Of a DNA stretch of 64,000 nucleotides, positions 1 to 10,242 are shown piece by piece; within the stretch, counting starts at the first letter, position 1; the number at the start of each line of letters is the position of its first letter. The notes below the pieces were generated by a model. The model did not search any database. It worked only from the letters and a program-made list of their open reading frames with translations, and was not told the DNA's origin. The position numbers and the translations under genes were made by a program. The stretch comes from Harmothoe impar (lineage: Eukaryota > Annelida > Polychaeta > Phyllodocida > Polynoidae), in contig OX381716.1 of assembly GCA_947462335.1 (NCBI GenBank), positions 2,476,438-2,540,437 of the forward strand, given 5' to 3'.

Positions 1-678
1 CCCGGGAATCACTGCATCCGGCTTAAATTTCTCAAATTTTGCTGCTAACTGCATTACTGCCATAATTGGAATACGTTCCGGAGTTGACTGTGCAGGGGCA
101 TCCCAATCGGGTACAAAGTTACCATGCACCGGATGTAAACCATCCGCACGGTCATACGACATAGCACCCCACGGAGCACCCACTGGCACGTCACTGACCG
201 GGTACACCGGTATCCCGGGCATATTCGGGTCAGTCCGGGTCACTCCCGAAGTAGGTGGTGACGCAATATTCCCAACCTGGAACAAGGGAAATCCCCCGGC
301 CTTGAGTCCTTTTAACCCCGGCCCTGACACGAACCCCCTAGCTTGCGCCACTGATAAACCCATATCTACCAGTTTCTTAACATGTTCTCCCCGAGCTAGG
401 AGATACTGTGTGGTTTTAACCTTTTCAGCTTTCCTTATCTCAGAGATATTACTGTGATTTCGGCGTTTCACACCCCTATTCTTCATCTTAGCTGGTGGAT
501 GATACACAAATTTAGGTAAATCTGCCTCCCGAAATCGTTTTGGAAGATCATACTCAACCGGAGCTGTTGACTCCAGGTCCCCCAAAGCTAACAACTCTCT
601 CTGTTCCTGCGACAGAGGGGAAACTTCCGTCGAGTGACTCCTTCTATGGGAGTCTCCCGACGGATAGTTATCCGCCAT
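1..678 (-). CDS. Gag-like ORF of a second retroelement, partial (runs off window)
   Basis: Reading from the ATG whose complement is at 676-678, the minus strand is open for 226 codons to the window edge, so the protein is incomplete. It starts MADNYPSGDSHRRS, is rich in charged residues and prolines, and has a basic stretch (KMKNRGVKRRNH, about residues 68-79) followed by a helical segment. I recognise no catalytic motif. Its position at the start of a unit that runs leftward, downstream of a non-coding leader and on the same strand as the neighbouring gypsy element, suggests a gag or ORF1-type protein of another retroelement, possibly DIRS- or gypsy-like. This is inference. It is not a repeat of the gypsy Gag encoded at 5851-8718, to which it shows no visible similarity. 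Confidence 0.45.
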   Translation of the reverse strand, partial: MADNYPSGDSHRRSHSTEVSPLSQEQRELLALGDLESTAPVEYDLPKRFREADLPKFVYHPPAKMKNRGVKRRNHSNISEIRKAEKVKTTQYLLARGEHVKKLVDMGLSVAQARGFVSGPGLKGLKAGGFPLFQVGNIASPPTSGVTRTDPNMPGIPVYPVSDVPVGAPWGAMSYDRADGLHPVHGNFVPDWDAPAQSTPERIPIMAVMQLAAKFEKFKPDAVIPG

Positions 679-1601
679 GATAACTACACAGAGGGCGGCC
701 CAGAGGAGCCCACTCTTAAAATGAGCTTAAATGAGTAGTAAAATCAGGAAAATTGTTACAAATGTGTCCTCCTGTACTACCTCACTTTAGTGTCTCCTCT
801 CTCCCTCACATGTAGATGTTCTAACCGGTGTTACATACGCGGAGAGAGGTGCCTTCGCATCCACCCTCTCCAACGGTATGTGCAGGACTGACGCTTTCCG
901 CGCCAAACCAGCATGCGTGCGCACCCAAGCGCAAAGGATCACGGGTACCGGATAGCCCTTCCCGAAGAAGTTATCCGGTATTATCCGAAGAAAACCGGGT
1001 GGCGGAGTTAACTGCGTAGTAGTTGCAATCTTCGCCGGGTTTTCTCGGATTGTATTTTTGCACATCATTTCAAGTAATAGCAATTCTTCAGTTCGTCACG
1101 GCTGTCTCATTTGTAGCTTATGAACTTTCAGAACGCTGTTTTAAACAAACATTATAAAAAAATACGTGTCAAAGTAAATTTCTTTGGTTGTCCGAACAAA
1201 TTCGGAATACGTATGAGTCCCTTTTCTCATGTTGTTGTAACGAGTTTTACACCCGTACTTTCCACATAATATTTCGTATTAGGATCCTCATATTATCCTT
1301 AGAAAAATTACTGACTAGGTTTGATTGGATTCTAATCCGAAACCATCACGACAAGTACTAAATGGGAAACCAACTCACAGACCATAGCATGTAAACATTC
1401 AAAACTAACTTTAGTAAAGCAGAACGTTGGGTACCCCAATGCCATCTACTGGTCAATTTCACCATTATTCCTGTCACAAAGACTAAAGAATAAAATCCGG
1501 TATTTCTCGTTGTGTTTTTGACAATCAGCACCAGTTACGCAACTTTCCGGGGTTTACCGGGTAAGTCCTTGGAGACCCGAACTATTTCGGGTAACCACAA
1601 C
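679..1601 (-). other. Non-coding leader/LTR candidate between two retroelements
   Basis: This stretch has no convincing gene. On the minus strand it begins near 1601 with TGTTGTGGTTACCCG, directly below the gypsy pol stop and a G-rich tract resembling a polypurine tract. It then runs to the start of the gag-like ORF at 678. That layout would fit an LTR plus leader. However, no second copy of this sequence is visible in the window, and I cannot match it to the LTR at 8803-9520. Either the gypsy 3' end has been replaced by another element, or the two LTRs belong to different elements. Confidence 0.3.
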
Positions 1602-1624
1602 AAACAAACCCAGCCCCGCCGCTC

Positions 1625-4600
1625 TTACGTAACAGCACCTCGACCCGCTATACGAGCACTTCTACGTATGGGTCCTTGGGGTTTCTTCTTCTTAATTACT
1701 GTAGGAACCTCTCTAGTTTCCTTTTCAGTAACTAACTTCTTCTTCTTCTTCCTACCATCGACTTTTCTAGCTGGCGTTGCTTTTCTAGTCTTCTTTGTAG
1801 GCGGGGGTGCTGTAACCTGTGTTTTACGCACCCACCTGGGTTGGGGCATTGGCACTTCTACCAAAGGCTCATTCTCATCGCCGGGCCGGCGACCTAGCCA
1901 AGGCTTCAGGCGATCTACATGGCCTGCAACAATCTTGCCTTTCACATTTTTCAATAACACAGTAACATCCGATATTACTTTTGTCACTTCAAATGGCCCA
2001 TCCCAACCCTTCGAGATTTTTCCATGTACAGGTGGTTTCAATCTCACCACCTTTTGTCCAACTACATACTTCCTCTCTCTCAAGCCTGTATCATACCCTA
2101 CTTTCTGATGGATGGCCGCTTTCTTCAAATGGCCTCTCACCAATGCATAGCCTTCCCGCAATTCTCTGCGCAGGGATTCCGCAAATGCCACTCGGCATGG
2201 GACATCCTTTCTCCGCAGTACACTGCCAAAGACCAAATCTGCAGGCATTATGATCTCAGATCCAAATACCAGGCTGTTAGGAGTGCAGCCAGTTGAAGCA
2301 TGCACCGTACCGTTGTATGCATGAGCCACATACTGGGAAAACGTATCCCAGTCATCCTGATTAGAATTAACCAGCGTGGTCAGCCCCTGAATCAACGTGC
2401 GGTTGAATCTCTCAACCATCCCATCCGACTGCGGTCGGTACGGATTAGTCCGTGTCTTAACTATGGCTAATTCTTCCAGCATCCCCTGAAAGAGACGCGA
2501 TTCAAACTCCCTACCCTGGTCTGAATGTAACATGAGAGGTGCGCCAAATGTTAGTACCCACTCCTCAACCAAAGCTTGTGCGCAAGTTAATGCCGTGTGA
2601 TCCTTCATTGGGATCACCTTCACGTACTTTGAATAGTAGTCTTGTACCACCATCATGCACACGTTGGAGTTTGGAGTTGTCTGGAAGCCAGTGATTATGT
2701 CAATGGCTATCCTCGCAAATCTGACTCCGAACAGTTCCTGTCTGAGAGATGTTTTACCTTTCCCAGGGCCCGGCTTCACCAGGCAACACGTTGGGCATTC
2801 ACTCAACCAACGTATTACGTCCTTAGACATCCCAGGCCAGTAATATCTCCTCGCGAGTTTGTCCAAAGTCCGTTTCCTGCCAAAATGAGCGGAAGTCTGA
2901 TGACCATGGAAAAACTCGAATACTTCCCATCTCAGAGAAGCTGGCAAGACTATCTGTAGCCTCCTCCTGGCTTTGCCTTCAAGAGTTTTCCATCTACACA
3001 ATAGGCCGTCTCGCACTACCAGCTGCGACCATTGGCCCACTAAGTTCCTTACTTCCACACATTCTAATGACAGAGCAGGTCTGACGGGACGAGCAGCTCT
3101 CTCCAGGATCAGATTCCGTATCATATTGATACCATCGTCATCCTGCTGAGCTTCAAGTATGGACTCCGCCGACCAAAACACCAAGTTCTCTTCCCAGGCC
3201 GGATCAAAATTCATTATTGGAGCCACCAACGCGTTATGTATGCCACAGTCTTCACAGTCCATTCTTGCACATCTTCGGATTGGTCTCCTAGACAAACAAT
3301 CCGCATTTACGTGCTTCACTCCGCTCCGATGCTGAATCTGGGTATTCTCTATCCCTAGTTCAGACAACGCGGAGATCCATCTACCCATCATCCCATCTGC
3401 TTCCTTGAAATTAAGGAGCCATCTCAAGGATGAATGGTCTGTTCGTAGAATAAAATTCCCACCATACAAATAATGGCGGAATTTCTTTGTGTAAACTACT
3501 ATGGCCAACAACTCTCTCTTGGTGGTGCAATAATTGCGTTGAGTTTTACTCAAGCTGTTGCTAGCAAATGCCAAGGGCACTTCTCTACCTTCCTGCACTT
3601 GGGATAAGACAGCGCCTATGCTATCGTTGCTAGCGTCGGTGTCCAGGATGAACTGATCACCCTCAGTAGGATAGCTCAGCACAGGAGTTACCGTGAATAA
3701 CTCCTTCAGCTTCTGAAAAGCCTGTCCAGCTAATTCCGTCCAAATAAACGGTGGTAGCTTCAACATTCCCTTCCTTTTTCCTACTACCAGCGCCTGTAAT
3801 GGAGCTGACACCTCAGCAAATCCGGGAATGAAATCGCGGTAGTACGAGCAGAAACCCAAAAATGACCTCACTTCTTTCTGGTCTTTTGGCGTTGCCCAAT
3901 TAGCTACAGCCTCTAATTTCCCTGGATCCGCCGAAATACCTGTGCCACTGACTATTCGGCCCAGATATTCCACTGATTGCCTGAAGAACTTGCATTTCTT
4001 AGCTTTCAGTCTAAGGTTGTAGGATCTCAATCGATCCATCACCTTGTTCAGATTTGATAGACACTCCTCCCGAGTTTTCCCGAAAACTATGATGTCGTCC
4101 AGATAAACTAGACAGTTTTTCCACAACAATCCCCTTAGCATTGTCTCCATCATATTCTCGAAAGTAGCCGGAGCATTGCATAAGCCAAATGGCATTACAT
4201 TGAACTCAAACAACCCCCGGTGGGTTGTGAATGCTGTCTTTTCCTTATCCTCTGGGTGCATCCCAATCTGCCAGTATCCTGACTGGAGATCTAAGGTACT
4301 AAACCAGTGATTGCCTCCCAAGGAATCCAGACTTTCGTCAATGCGTGGCAAGGGGTAGGCATTCTTCCTCTTAATCCCATTCAGTCTCCTGTAATCTATA
4401 CAGAACCGACAGGTGCCATCCTTTTTGGTAACCATTACCACCGGACTAGCCCATGGACTATCTGAGGGCCTTATTATCCCTTCCCCTAACATCTTGTCCA
4501 CCTCATCCTCCAATGCCTGTTTCTTAGACAACGGGAGGCGCCGGTATGGCAAGCGCAATGGTGGGCTAGAACCGGTGTCTATCCGATGAGTTACTCGGTC

Positions 4601-5812
4601 AGTTCTACCCAATTGCTCCCCTGGAGCGGAGAACAAGTCTGCATTCTCGCATAATAGCTGAGCTAGACTCTGTTTGTCCTCCTCCGTCTCCAAGTGGCTA
4701 TCTGTCACTAATGGTAAAAGATGCAGTGGCAAACCATATCCTTCCTTCCTATCCTGCTCTCCAGTGTCTTGCAATACCACTGGCATAGCGGATGGATCCA
4801 AAGCTCCTATTTCCACTGCCCTCTTTACTGCTAACTCCACTTCTGGTGAGTCAGCTCTTCCTACCACGTCAGCATATGTTACGTCCCCAAAGGTCATCCC
4901 CTTTTCCAGGTACACATCCTGAAAAGTCATATTACTGACCGGTACTACTGTTCGTCTTGAACTTTGCACTAAGGCACTGGTGGAAACCAACCCCAGCTTA
5001 CTCAAATGCTGCTGATTCGGTTCCACCACCCCCATGCGGTCAAATTCCATTTCCCGGCAGTATACAACTACATTGCACACATGGCGGGGAGGAATTCGCA
5101 CTGTCTGAGAGACAGACGAGACGCCTGAAATCCGGCGGAGTACACACTGGACTTTCATCTCTTGTGGATATCGAAGAGTGAGTTCCCCTGTCACACTATC
5201 CAATACCGCCCCATACAGAGAACAAAAATCTACTCCCAAGATTCCCTCATCCGTCAATTCAGCCACAGTTGTTGAAACAACAAATGAATGTTGATTCACC
5301 CAAAAGGGTATCACCTGTCTGCCATGTGTCCGCATATGAGACCCATCAGCACTTCTGACCGACCCAGACCCCACAGGGTTAGTCGACAGACCTGCGAGCT
5401 TCTTGAAGAAATGGTGACCCATCATGGAGTGACTAGCTCCAGTATCAATCAGAAATTCCCCCAAGCAGCCCTGAATCTGCACAGGCAAGTACCATCTCTT
5501 CCCTTGTAAAGGGGAAGGTTGCAAGGCAAATCTCTGGATTCCAGCTTCACCGCCCAAGTCATATCCCCTCGAGTTGAGAAACTTAACTATAGGATCATCG
5601 GGTTTGAGTCGCGAAGCACAAAACCTTTCTACTTCTTCCGCCAACTCAATTCTGCGGACGGTGTCCAGATGAGCTAAATCTTCAACACCATTCTCGTCTG
5701 TTCCCTGGGGCCCATCTCCACCTGGCGGATCAGACTCAGGTGCGGCTAACCCCAGCGGTTCCCATGAAGTGGAATCTTTTGATTCTCCCCTAACAGTACC
5801 TTTGACAATCAC
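1625..5812 (-). CDS. pol: Ty3/gypsy Pol polyprotein: protease-RT-RNase H-integrase
   Basis: This 1395-aa frame encodes the enzymes for proteolytic processing, reverse transcription and integration. Visible motifs, in order: aspartic protease LIDTGAS (D123); reverse transcriptase with catalytic YLDD (570-573) and upstream PFGLCNAPATF; RNase H start LDTDAS (D724, D726); integrase HHCC zinc finger (about 969-1009, ending CPTCC); and a DDE core with D1038, D1098 and E1134 (VERFNRTL). The C-terminus is Lys/Arg-rich. The listed start is a GTG codon. The frame stays open upstream into the end of gag and is one base back from the gag frame, so Pol is probably made as a Gag-Pol fusion by -1 frameshifting. 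No frame break is seen. Confidence 0.95.
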   Translation of the reverse strand: MIVKGTVRGESKDSTSWEPLGLAAPESDPPGGDGPQGTDENGVEDLAHLDTVRRIELAEEVERFCASRLKPDDPIVKFLNSRGYDLGGEAGIQRFALQPSPLQGKRWYLPVQIQGCLGEFLIDTGASHSMMGHHFFKKLAGLSTNPVGSGSVRSADGSHMRTHGRQVIPFWVNQHSFVVSTTVAELTDEGILGVDFCSLYGAVLDSVTGELTLRYPQEMKVQCVLRRISGVSSVSQTVRIPPRHVCNVVVYCREMEFDRMGVVEPNQQHLSKLGLVSTSALVQSSRRTVVPVSNMTFQDVYLEKGMTFGDVTYADVVGRADSPEVELAVKRAVEIGALDPSAMPVVLQDTGEQDRKEGYGLPLHLLPLVTDSHLETEEDKQSLAQLLCENADLFSAPGEQLGRTDRVTHRIDTGSSPPLRLPYRRLPLSKKQALEDEVDKMLGEGIIRPSDSPWASPVVMVTKKDGTCRFCIDYRRLNGIKRKNAYPLPRIDESLDSLGGNHWFSTLDLQSGYWQIGMHPEDKEKTAFTTHRGLFEFNVMPFGLCNAPATFENMMETMLRGLLWKNCLVYLDDIIVFGKTREECLSNLNKVMDRLRSYNLRLKAKKCKFFRQSVEYLGRIVSGTGISADPGKLEAVANWATPKDQKEVRSFLGFCSYYRDFIPGFAEVSAPLQALVVGKRKGMLKLPPFIWTELAGQAFQKLKELFTVTPVLSYPTEGDQFILDTDASNDSIGAVLSQVQEGREVPLAFASNSLSKTQRNYCTTKRELLAIVVYTKKFRHYLYGGNFILRTDHSSLRWLLNFKEADGMMGRWISALSELGIENTQIQHRSGVKHVNADCLSRRPIRRCARMDCEDCGIHNALVAPIMNFDPAWEENLVFWSAESILEAQQDDDGINMIRNLILERAARPVRPALSLECVEVRNLVGQWSQLVVRDGLLCRWKTLEGKARRRLQIVLPASLRWEVFEFFHGHQTSAHFGRKRTLDKLARRYYWPGMSKDVIRWLSECPTCCLVKPGPGKGKTSLRQELFGVRFARIAIDIITGFQTTPNSNVCMMVVQDYYSKYVKVIPMKDHTALTCAQALVEEWVLTFGAPLMLHSDQGREFESRLFQGMLEELAIVKTRTNPYRPQSDGMVERFNRTLIQGLTTLVNSNQDDWDTFSQYVAHAYNGTVHASTGCTPNSLVFGSEIIMPADLVFGSVLRRKDVPCRVAFAESLRRELREGYALVRGHLKKAAIHQKVGYDTGLRERKYVVGQKVVRLKPPVHGKISKGWDGPFEVTKVISDVTVLLKNVKGKIVAGHVDRLKPWLGRRPGDENEPLVEVPMPQPRWVRKTQVTAPPPTKKTRKATPARKVDGRKKKKKLVTEKETREVPTVIKKKKPQGPIRRSARIAGRGAVT

Positions 5813-5850
5813 AGGTGGGGTTGTTATCTTGTCATCGACAACAACCCCTG

Positions 5851-8718
5851 TTAGTTTTCCGTCGGTGGTGGGCTTTGGTCAGAAGAGGGTCCGTCTTTTT
5901 GTTTCTCGACCGATGATACATTCTTAGTATCCTTGGACCAACATGTCCTTGCAAAGTGACCCTTCTTCCCACAATTATAACATTTCGTGTCTTTGTTGGG
6001 TTTCCCCTTACCGCGACCACGAGATGCGACCTTTTCAGCCTTCTCAGCCTTACTACGCTCCTCCATGACTTTTCCGATCATGGTCTTCAATGCACCCTCC
6101 TCTGGCGCTTGAGCGTCTGATCCTGGAACCCTTCGTCTTACATAAAAAGAACGACGTCCTTTCCATTTAGGATCTATTGCTGCCACCTCTTGCACTCCCT
6201 CTGTAGTCAGTTCAACCTCCTCTACGGGCATTTCTATTACTGCTACAGGGGCTGCCTCTACAGTTTTCAACAGCTTCCTCTTTCTCAGAGCATCTTCCGT
6301 AAGCTCGAAGATATCTGCTAGTGACATAGTGGTCTTCCACTGTGAAGCAATCTCGCTCGACAATCTTTCGTCCTTAAGTCCATCTATATACAGGCTGGAC
6401 AACTTCCTTACCAGCCATGGATCACTTGGACTCATAGATGCAAATGCTTCTGCTGCTAGCACTCTGAGAGCCATTCCAAACTGTCTGTGCCCTTCACCGG
6501 GCTTCTGAACTCTTGCCTCTAGCTCAGATGCGGGATCCGCACCGGATGTGGAACCTAAAGCCCAAGAAGCTGTTTCCACTAATCCTTTGTACGTTCTACC
6601 CCCGCTTAACTCAAAGCTTGTTAGAGCGGGATCACCAGGACCATCCCGCAGACACCATGACAAAGCTGCAAGGCATTCATCGCCTTCCCAACCATTATGT
6701 CTCATATCTGCTGAAAATCGTGTGAACCATTTTCTCCATGGAACTGTGCCATCATACTGCTTCATCTTGATAGCCTGCTTTCTCACAGGTGTCATCCCCG
6801 TTCTCAACGGTATATCAGTCTGACTCAAAGCATAGTCCACTGCTTTAAAGTTCCCCACGTCATTCGGTACCGCATCAATCCCCAATCTTCTAATTGCTGG
6901 ATTGTTTTGGAACACTACCTCATCTTCCATAGACATATTTGCCCTATGTTGGTAGGGTGTCCCACTTTGAATAGTACCTCCTGTCCTTGGTGTATTCATG
7001 CTTCCTGGAGTTACATGACTGCCAGGCAATGGGGGAGGTGGTATATTGAACATAGGTCTTGCGTTCCCATAACAGTTATCCGGACCAACATTACTCCACC
7101 CCTCATAGGAGGTGTTAGGCCCTGCCAGATTCCCTTGACCTGGCGGCCGAGCATTCATGTTTACCCCCTTGGGCAAACCTGGTCTACCCACTGTAGACAC
7201 GTTTACCGGACCTGTAGGAACCTGCCTTGTTCCCGGAGCTGGAGTAGAATGAGCACCTGGAGCTGGAGCAGTGTTACCTGGTCCCACAGGAGGCTTATTC
7301 CCTGTAGCCTGGGCTACCGGAACGTCTCCTTTTACTCCCTTGGTGTCATTCTCCACACTCACTGACTCTGTTTCCTCAAGAAAGCAATCTAACTTCTCCT
7401 GAAACAGCTTTTCAACTCTACCACACAGTTCCAACATGAACTCCTCATTCTTATCAAACTTACTGCCATGCATGGATGAGTGTCCACTCACACTGGATAA
7501 CATGTCAGCTGTATGTATCACCATGGAACCATCTAGATCCTCAGTGGCAGGTGGTTTCACCACCTCTTCCACTGTATTGACTATAAATACCGAGGGCTCG
7601 TCGGCAGTCACAAAGGTCTCATCTTTAGACACTTCTTGTGCTGTCCCCACTGAGTCCCTTTGTACCTTAGTCACTTCTGGTTCCAGTTTCTTCACCATGT
7701 GATTCTCAGCTTGTTGAGCTAGTGCTTCCAACTCTCCTAACTTACTATCCTGTTTCTTCAACAACTCATCATACTCCGCTACTTGTAACTGTCTTGCCAG
7801 TATCTCGGAACTAATTTCTTTATTCCGCACCACTAGCTTTTCTGTTTCAGACTTCAATCTGACTTCAGTTCCCTCAAGTAGACCTACATTGACTGAAATT
7901 TGTTCCAGATGTTTTATCTGAGCTGCATGTTCCCCAATGTTTCCCGACCTCTTTGCCAAAAAACTCTTTTCGAAAGCTTCCCTCTCCTCCTTCAGCTTTC
8001 TAAGGGATTCCTCCTCTAATCTTATCCCTTCTTTCATATGCTCATGCTCATTTCTCAATCTGAGCGTCCTTATGTCATCCAGGCTCAACCTCTCCCTGGG
8101 TTCATAAGGTGGAACCTCTAGACCTGGTATCGTCAGCCTAAAAGGATCCGGGAACAGCTTATCTCCCCTGGAGATCACCTCAGCTGTCTCTTCCCCTTCC
8201 TCAGGAGTTTCCCCTAGGTCGTCCCTTTTGACTACCTCAACTCCTTCCTGACTGACTGGGACCACCACTCTAGTCCCTTCCACTGCTTCCCATCTCACTG
8301 GTACATCTACTGTACCCTCCAGACTAGGTATACTAGAGTCACTATCCTCTCCAATATCTTCTATGGTTACCGGTCCAAGCATCACATCTTCTCTTGATGT
8401 TTCCCTTACCTGGACCCGGCCTACCATTTCCCTATCTGGCTCCAGAGCTGGACGTTTCGCTGGAGGGTCCCCTAGTGAATCCTCAGATCTCACTTCGTGG
8501 GCGCTATCTTCCCCTCCATGTCCAATTTCCCTATTCTGATTGAACGTATGCACCTTCTGCCTAGCATTAAACCTCACCCTAGATCGCAATCTAGGACGCA
8601 TCCCCTCCCCTTGGTTAGTAACCGACGGGGGAGGTACCTCTGTATCTGACATATCTTCACCACACAAAAGCAACCTGTAATAGCTATCCTTGAAACCTAC
8701 CAATTCTGGTTCAAACAT
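5851..8718 (-). CDS. gag: Ty3/gypsy Gag with coiled coil and CCHC zinc knuckle
   Basis: This 955-aa Gag is long for the family. The N-terminal half is acidic, with an extended coiled coil rich in E, K and L (about residues 225-350), followed by a Pro/Gly-rich linker (about 480-590). A retrotransposon-gag-like helical capsid region follows (about 640-800; PWRKWFTRFSADMRHNGWEG is typical). A single C-terminal zinc knuckle, CYNCGKKGHFARTC, fits C-x2-C-x4-H-x4-C and would bind element RNA. ATG codons at 8718 and 8649 (MSDTEVPPPS) are both possible starts. The stop at 5851-5853 lies inside the upstream extension of the pol frame. Confidence 0.9.
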   Translation of the reverse strand: MFEPELVGFKDSYYRLLLCGEDMSDTEVPPPSVTNQGEGMRPRLRSRVRFNARQKVHTFNQNREIGHGGEDSAHEVRSEDSLGDPPAKRPALEPDREMVGRVQVRETSREDVMLGPVTIEDIGEDSDSSIPSLEGTVDVPVRWEAVEGTRVVVPVSQEGVEVVKRDDLGETPEEGEETAEVISRGDKLFPDPFRLTIPGLEVPPYEPRERLSLDDIRTLRLRNEHEHMKEGIRLEEESLRKLKEEREAFEKSFLAKRSGNIGEHAAQIKHLEQISVNVGLLEGTEVRLKSETEKLVVRNKEISSEILARQLQVAEYDELLKKQDSKLGELEALAQQAENHMVKKLEPEVTKVQRDSVGTAQEVSKDETFVTADEPSVFIVNTVEEVVKPPATEDLDGSMVIHTADMLSSVSGHSSMHGSKFDKNEEFMLELCGRVEKLFQEKLDCFLEETESVSVENDTKGVKGDVPVAQATGNKPPVGPGNTAPAPGAHSTPAPGTRQVPTGPVNVSTVGRPGLPKGVNMNARPPGQGNLAGPNTSYEGWSNVGPDNCYGNARPMFNIPPPPLPGSHVTPGSMNTPRTGGTIQSGTPYQHRANMSMEDEVVFQNNPAIRRLGIDAVPNDVGNFKAVDYALSQTDIPLRTGMTPVRKQAIKMKQYDGTVPWRKWFTRFSADMRHNGWEGDECLAALSWCLRDGPGDPALTSFELSGGRTYKGLVETASWALGSTSGADPASELEARVQKPGEGHRQFGMALRVLAAEAFASMSPSDPWLVRKLSSLYIDGLKDERLSSEIASQWKTTMSLADIFELTEDALRKRKLLKTVEAAPVAVIEMPVEEVELTTEGVQEVAAIDPKWKGRRSFYVRRRVPGSDAQAPEEGALKTMIGKVMEERSKAEKAEKVASRGRGKGKPNKDTKCYNCGKKGHFARTCWSKDTKNVSSVEKQKDGPSSDQSPPPTEN

Positions 8719-8786
8719 ATAAGAGCTTACCTCTCAATTTCAGAAAGAAAAATAACAAAATAAATGTAAATCAATACTTACCTAAA

Positions 8787-8801
8787 GTGGTCACGGCACC
8801 A
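8787..8801 (-). other. Primer binding site candidate of the gypsy element
   Basis: On the minus strand, one base after the LTR end (...GCTACA), the sequence reads TGGTGCCGTGACCAC. It starts with TGG, complementary to a tRNA CCA end, which is the expected place and form for a reverse-transcription primer site. The tRNA species was not assigned. Confidence 0.55.
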
Positions 8802-8802
8802 G

Positions 8803-9520
8803 TGTAGCTGTTGGCTATTCTAAGATAGACATCTGCTATGAAAAACTCCAGATTCGAAAATAGGTTGTTCAGAAATTACACTTTATTCATTCTGACATAC
8901 GGCTCGTAATCATACAGACGGATAGCAATAATCAAATAGGCTTCTGAACACCAGTGGTCATATGAACATACAGGAGGTATACGCTCACGGTCTAGTACAT
9001 AGTTCCCGAGTTCCAATGCTCTCTTCCATCTTGGTTAACTCCTCTTGGGACAGACTCCCCCGTAGGGAGTTCTGTACCCGGAGTTGTACACCAGTGCGTC
9101 TATCTCCTCTAGTTCCCCCAGAGGGTAGAACAGAGAAAGACGCAGGGTGACCAAGGTGGAAGCAGCGACAGGACTAGGCCAAAAAGGTACAACAGAGTTC
9201 GGGGAAGCTCTGTTGTGGAGCAGCCAAGCTGGCCGAAGTGCGCAGCAAGACTGGGTCCTCGATTAGCAGAACTCCAGGTCTTATGTACTGGCCGTTATGT
9301 AATTCTCTCCATTACTCGTAAACACTTGAGTTCCCGAGGAACTCCGGGTAACCACGCGCCGGTGCATCCGAGCCGACACTGTACCCGAGATATGTCGGGT
9401 GACACGTGGCGGTCACGGCTCAATGCACATAACCAGGCCGCGCTCCACCATTCCTCAGGTGGGCTTATATAACCTTATACTCGGCAGTAGACAGGAGTGC
9501 GGCCTGGATACACGACAACA
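8803..9520 (-). repeat. 5' LTR of the gypsy element
   Basis: On the minus strand the segment starts TGTTGTCGTG, ends CAGCTACA (TG...CA termini) and is followed at once by a primer-site-like sequence. It contains a TATA-like GGTTATATAAGC (complement near 9463-9474) and a downstream AATAAAG poly(A) signal (near 8885). The exact outer border is uncertain: the endonuclease reading frame it interrupts becomes unrecognisable between about 9520 and 9535. No partner copy exists in the window. Confidence 0.55.
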
Positions 9521-10242
9521 CATATACCAAATATAACTCCAACTGGTTCCCTAGAAATAGTACAGCGGCGACCCACTACAATATAAATATGGTCTATGAG
9601 AGTACCAGAGACAGGACGGGTTATCTCATCAATCAGCTGAAACATATCATTATCAGTACAAAAGTTCTCAACATTTGAGTCTTGAATGTCTTTCCTAGTG
9701 AAAAGATCAACATTAAAATCTCCAAACATGATTATTTTTCTATTTTTAGAAACAGGGGTTCTAAGTTCAGTTAGTTTGTCAAAGATAGCCCTTTTGCTAA
9801 CATCAGCATCTGGTGGCCTATAACACACAAAGATTTTGTATTTAATTTTACCAATTTCAACGTCTACACACAAAATTTCATACTCCCTATCTATTATACA
9901 TGCATTTTCATCAAGTGTGGCAGTATATGTGTCTCTTAAATAAATCATTAAACCTCCAGCCTTTTTGTTCCGGTTGGGGTACCTGTCTAGCCTGAAAAAT
10001 TGATACCCAGGGAGATGCATCATAGCATCGGATATGGTAGGGGTGAGCCATGATTCTACGACACCTGTAATATCTGTGTGTGTAATAAATTTCTTAATGT
10101 TAACCCTTTTTGGGTATGCCGACCTGGCATTGATACATGAGAACAGAAGACCCTTACGGTCTGATACAGTATCTAACCTAACCATTGCGTATAGCCCAGG
10201 ACTCGGTGTTACGGTAGATGAAGTGAGGTGACATGAGTACAC
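9521..10242 (-). pseudogene. Non-LTR retrotransposon ORF2 fragment: AP-type endonuclease domain
   Basis: The frame encodes the N-terminal exonuclease-endonuclease-phosphatase domain that nicks target DNA in LINE-type elements. Recognisable blocks are SCINARSAYPKR, VVESWLTP, the catalytic-type GDFNVDLF and LIDHIY. The best start is the ATG at 10185 (MVRLDTVSD), since the upstream residues look unlike a LINE N-terminus. The frame is cut by the gypsy LTR before the expected terminal SDH motif, and no reverse transcriptase follows, so it is a broken copy. It lies in the orientation and order expected downstream of the ORF1 at 18598-20538, but the intervening 8 kb is unrelated repeat DNA. Whether both came from one element is unproven. 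Confidence 0.8.

Larger units (their letters stand above)
1602..9520 (-). mobile_element. Ty3/gypsy LTR retrotransposon (gag-pol, 5' LTR present, matching 3' LTR not found)
   Basis: Minus-strand order is LTR (8803-9520), tRNA-primer site (just below 8802), gag (5851-8718) and pol (1625-5812). The pol domain order protease, RT, RNase H, integrase is that of Ty3/gypsy (Metaviridae). Both ORFs are long and uninterrupted, which suggests recent activity. No sequence matching the 5' LTR appears below 1625, so the 3' end is truncated, replaced or highly diverged. The element inserted into a non-LTR endonuclease gene, whose remnant abuts the LTR at 9521. Confidence 0.85.

Noticed and set aside
1602..9520. 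Second, matching LTR for the gypsy element below 1625
   Set aside because: I compared LTR landmarks (TGTTGTCGTG start, TATATAAGCCC, AATAAAG, GCTACA end) with 1-1620 and found no match.
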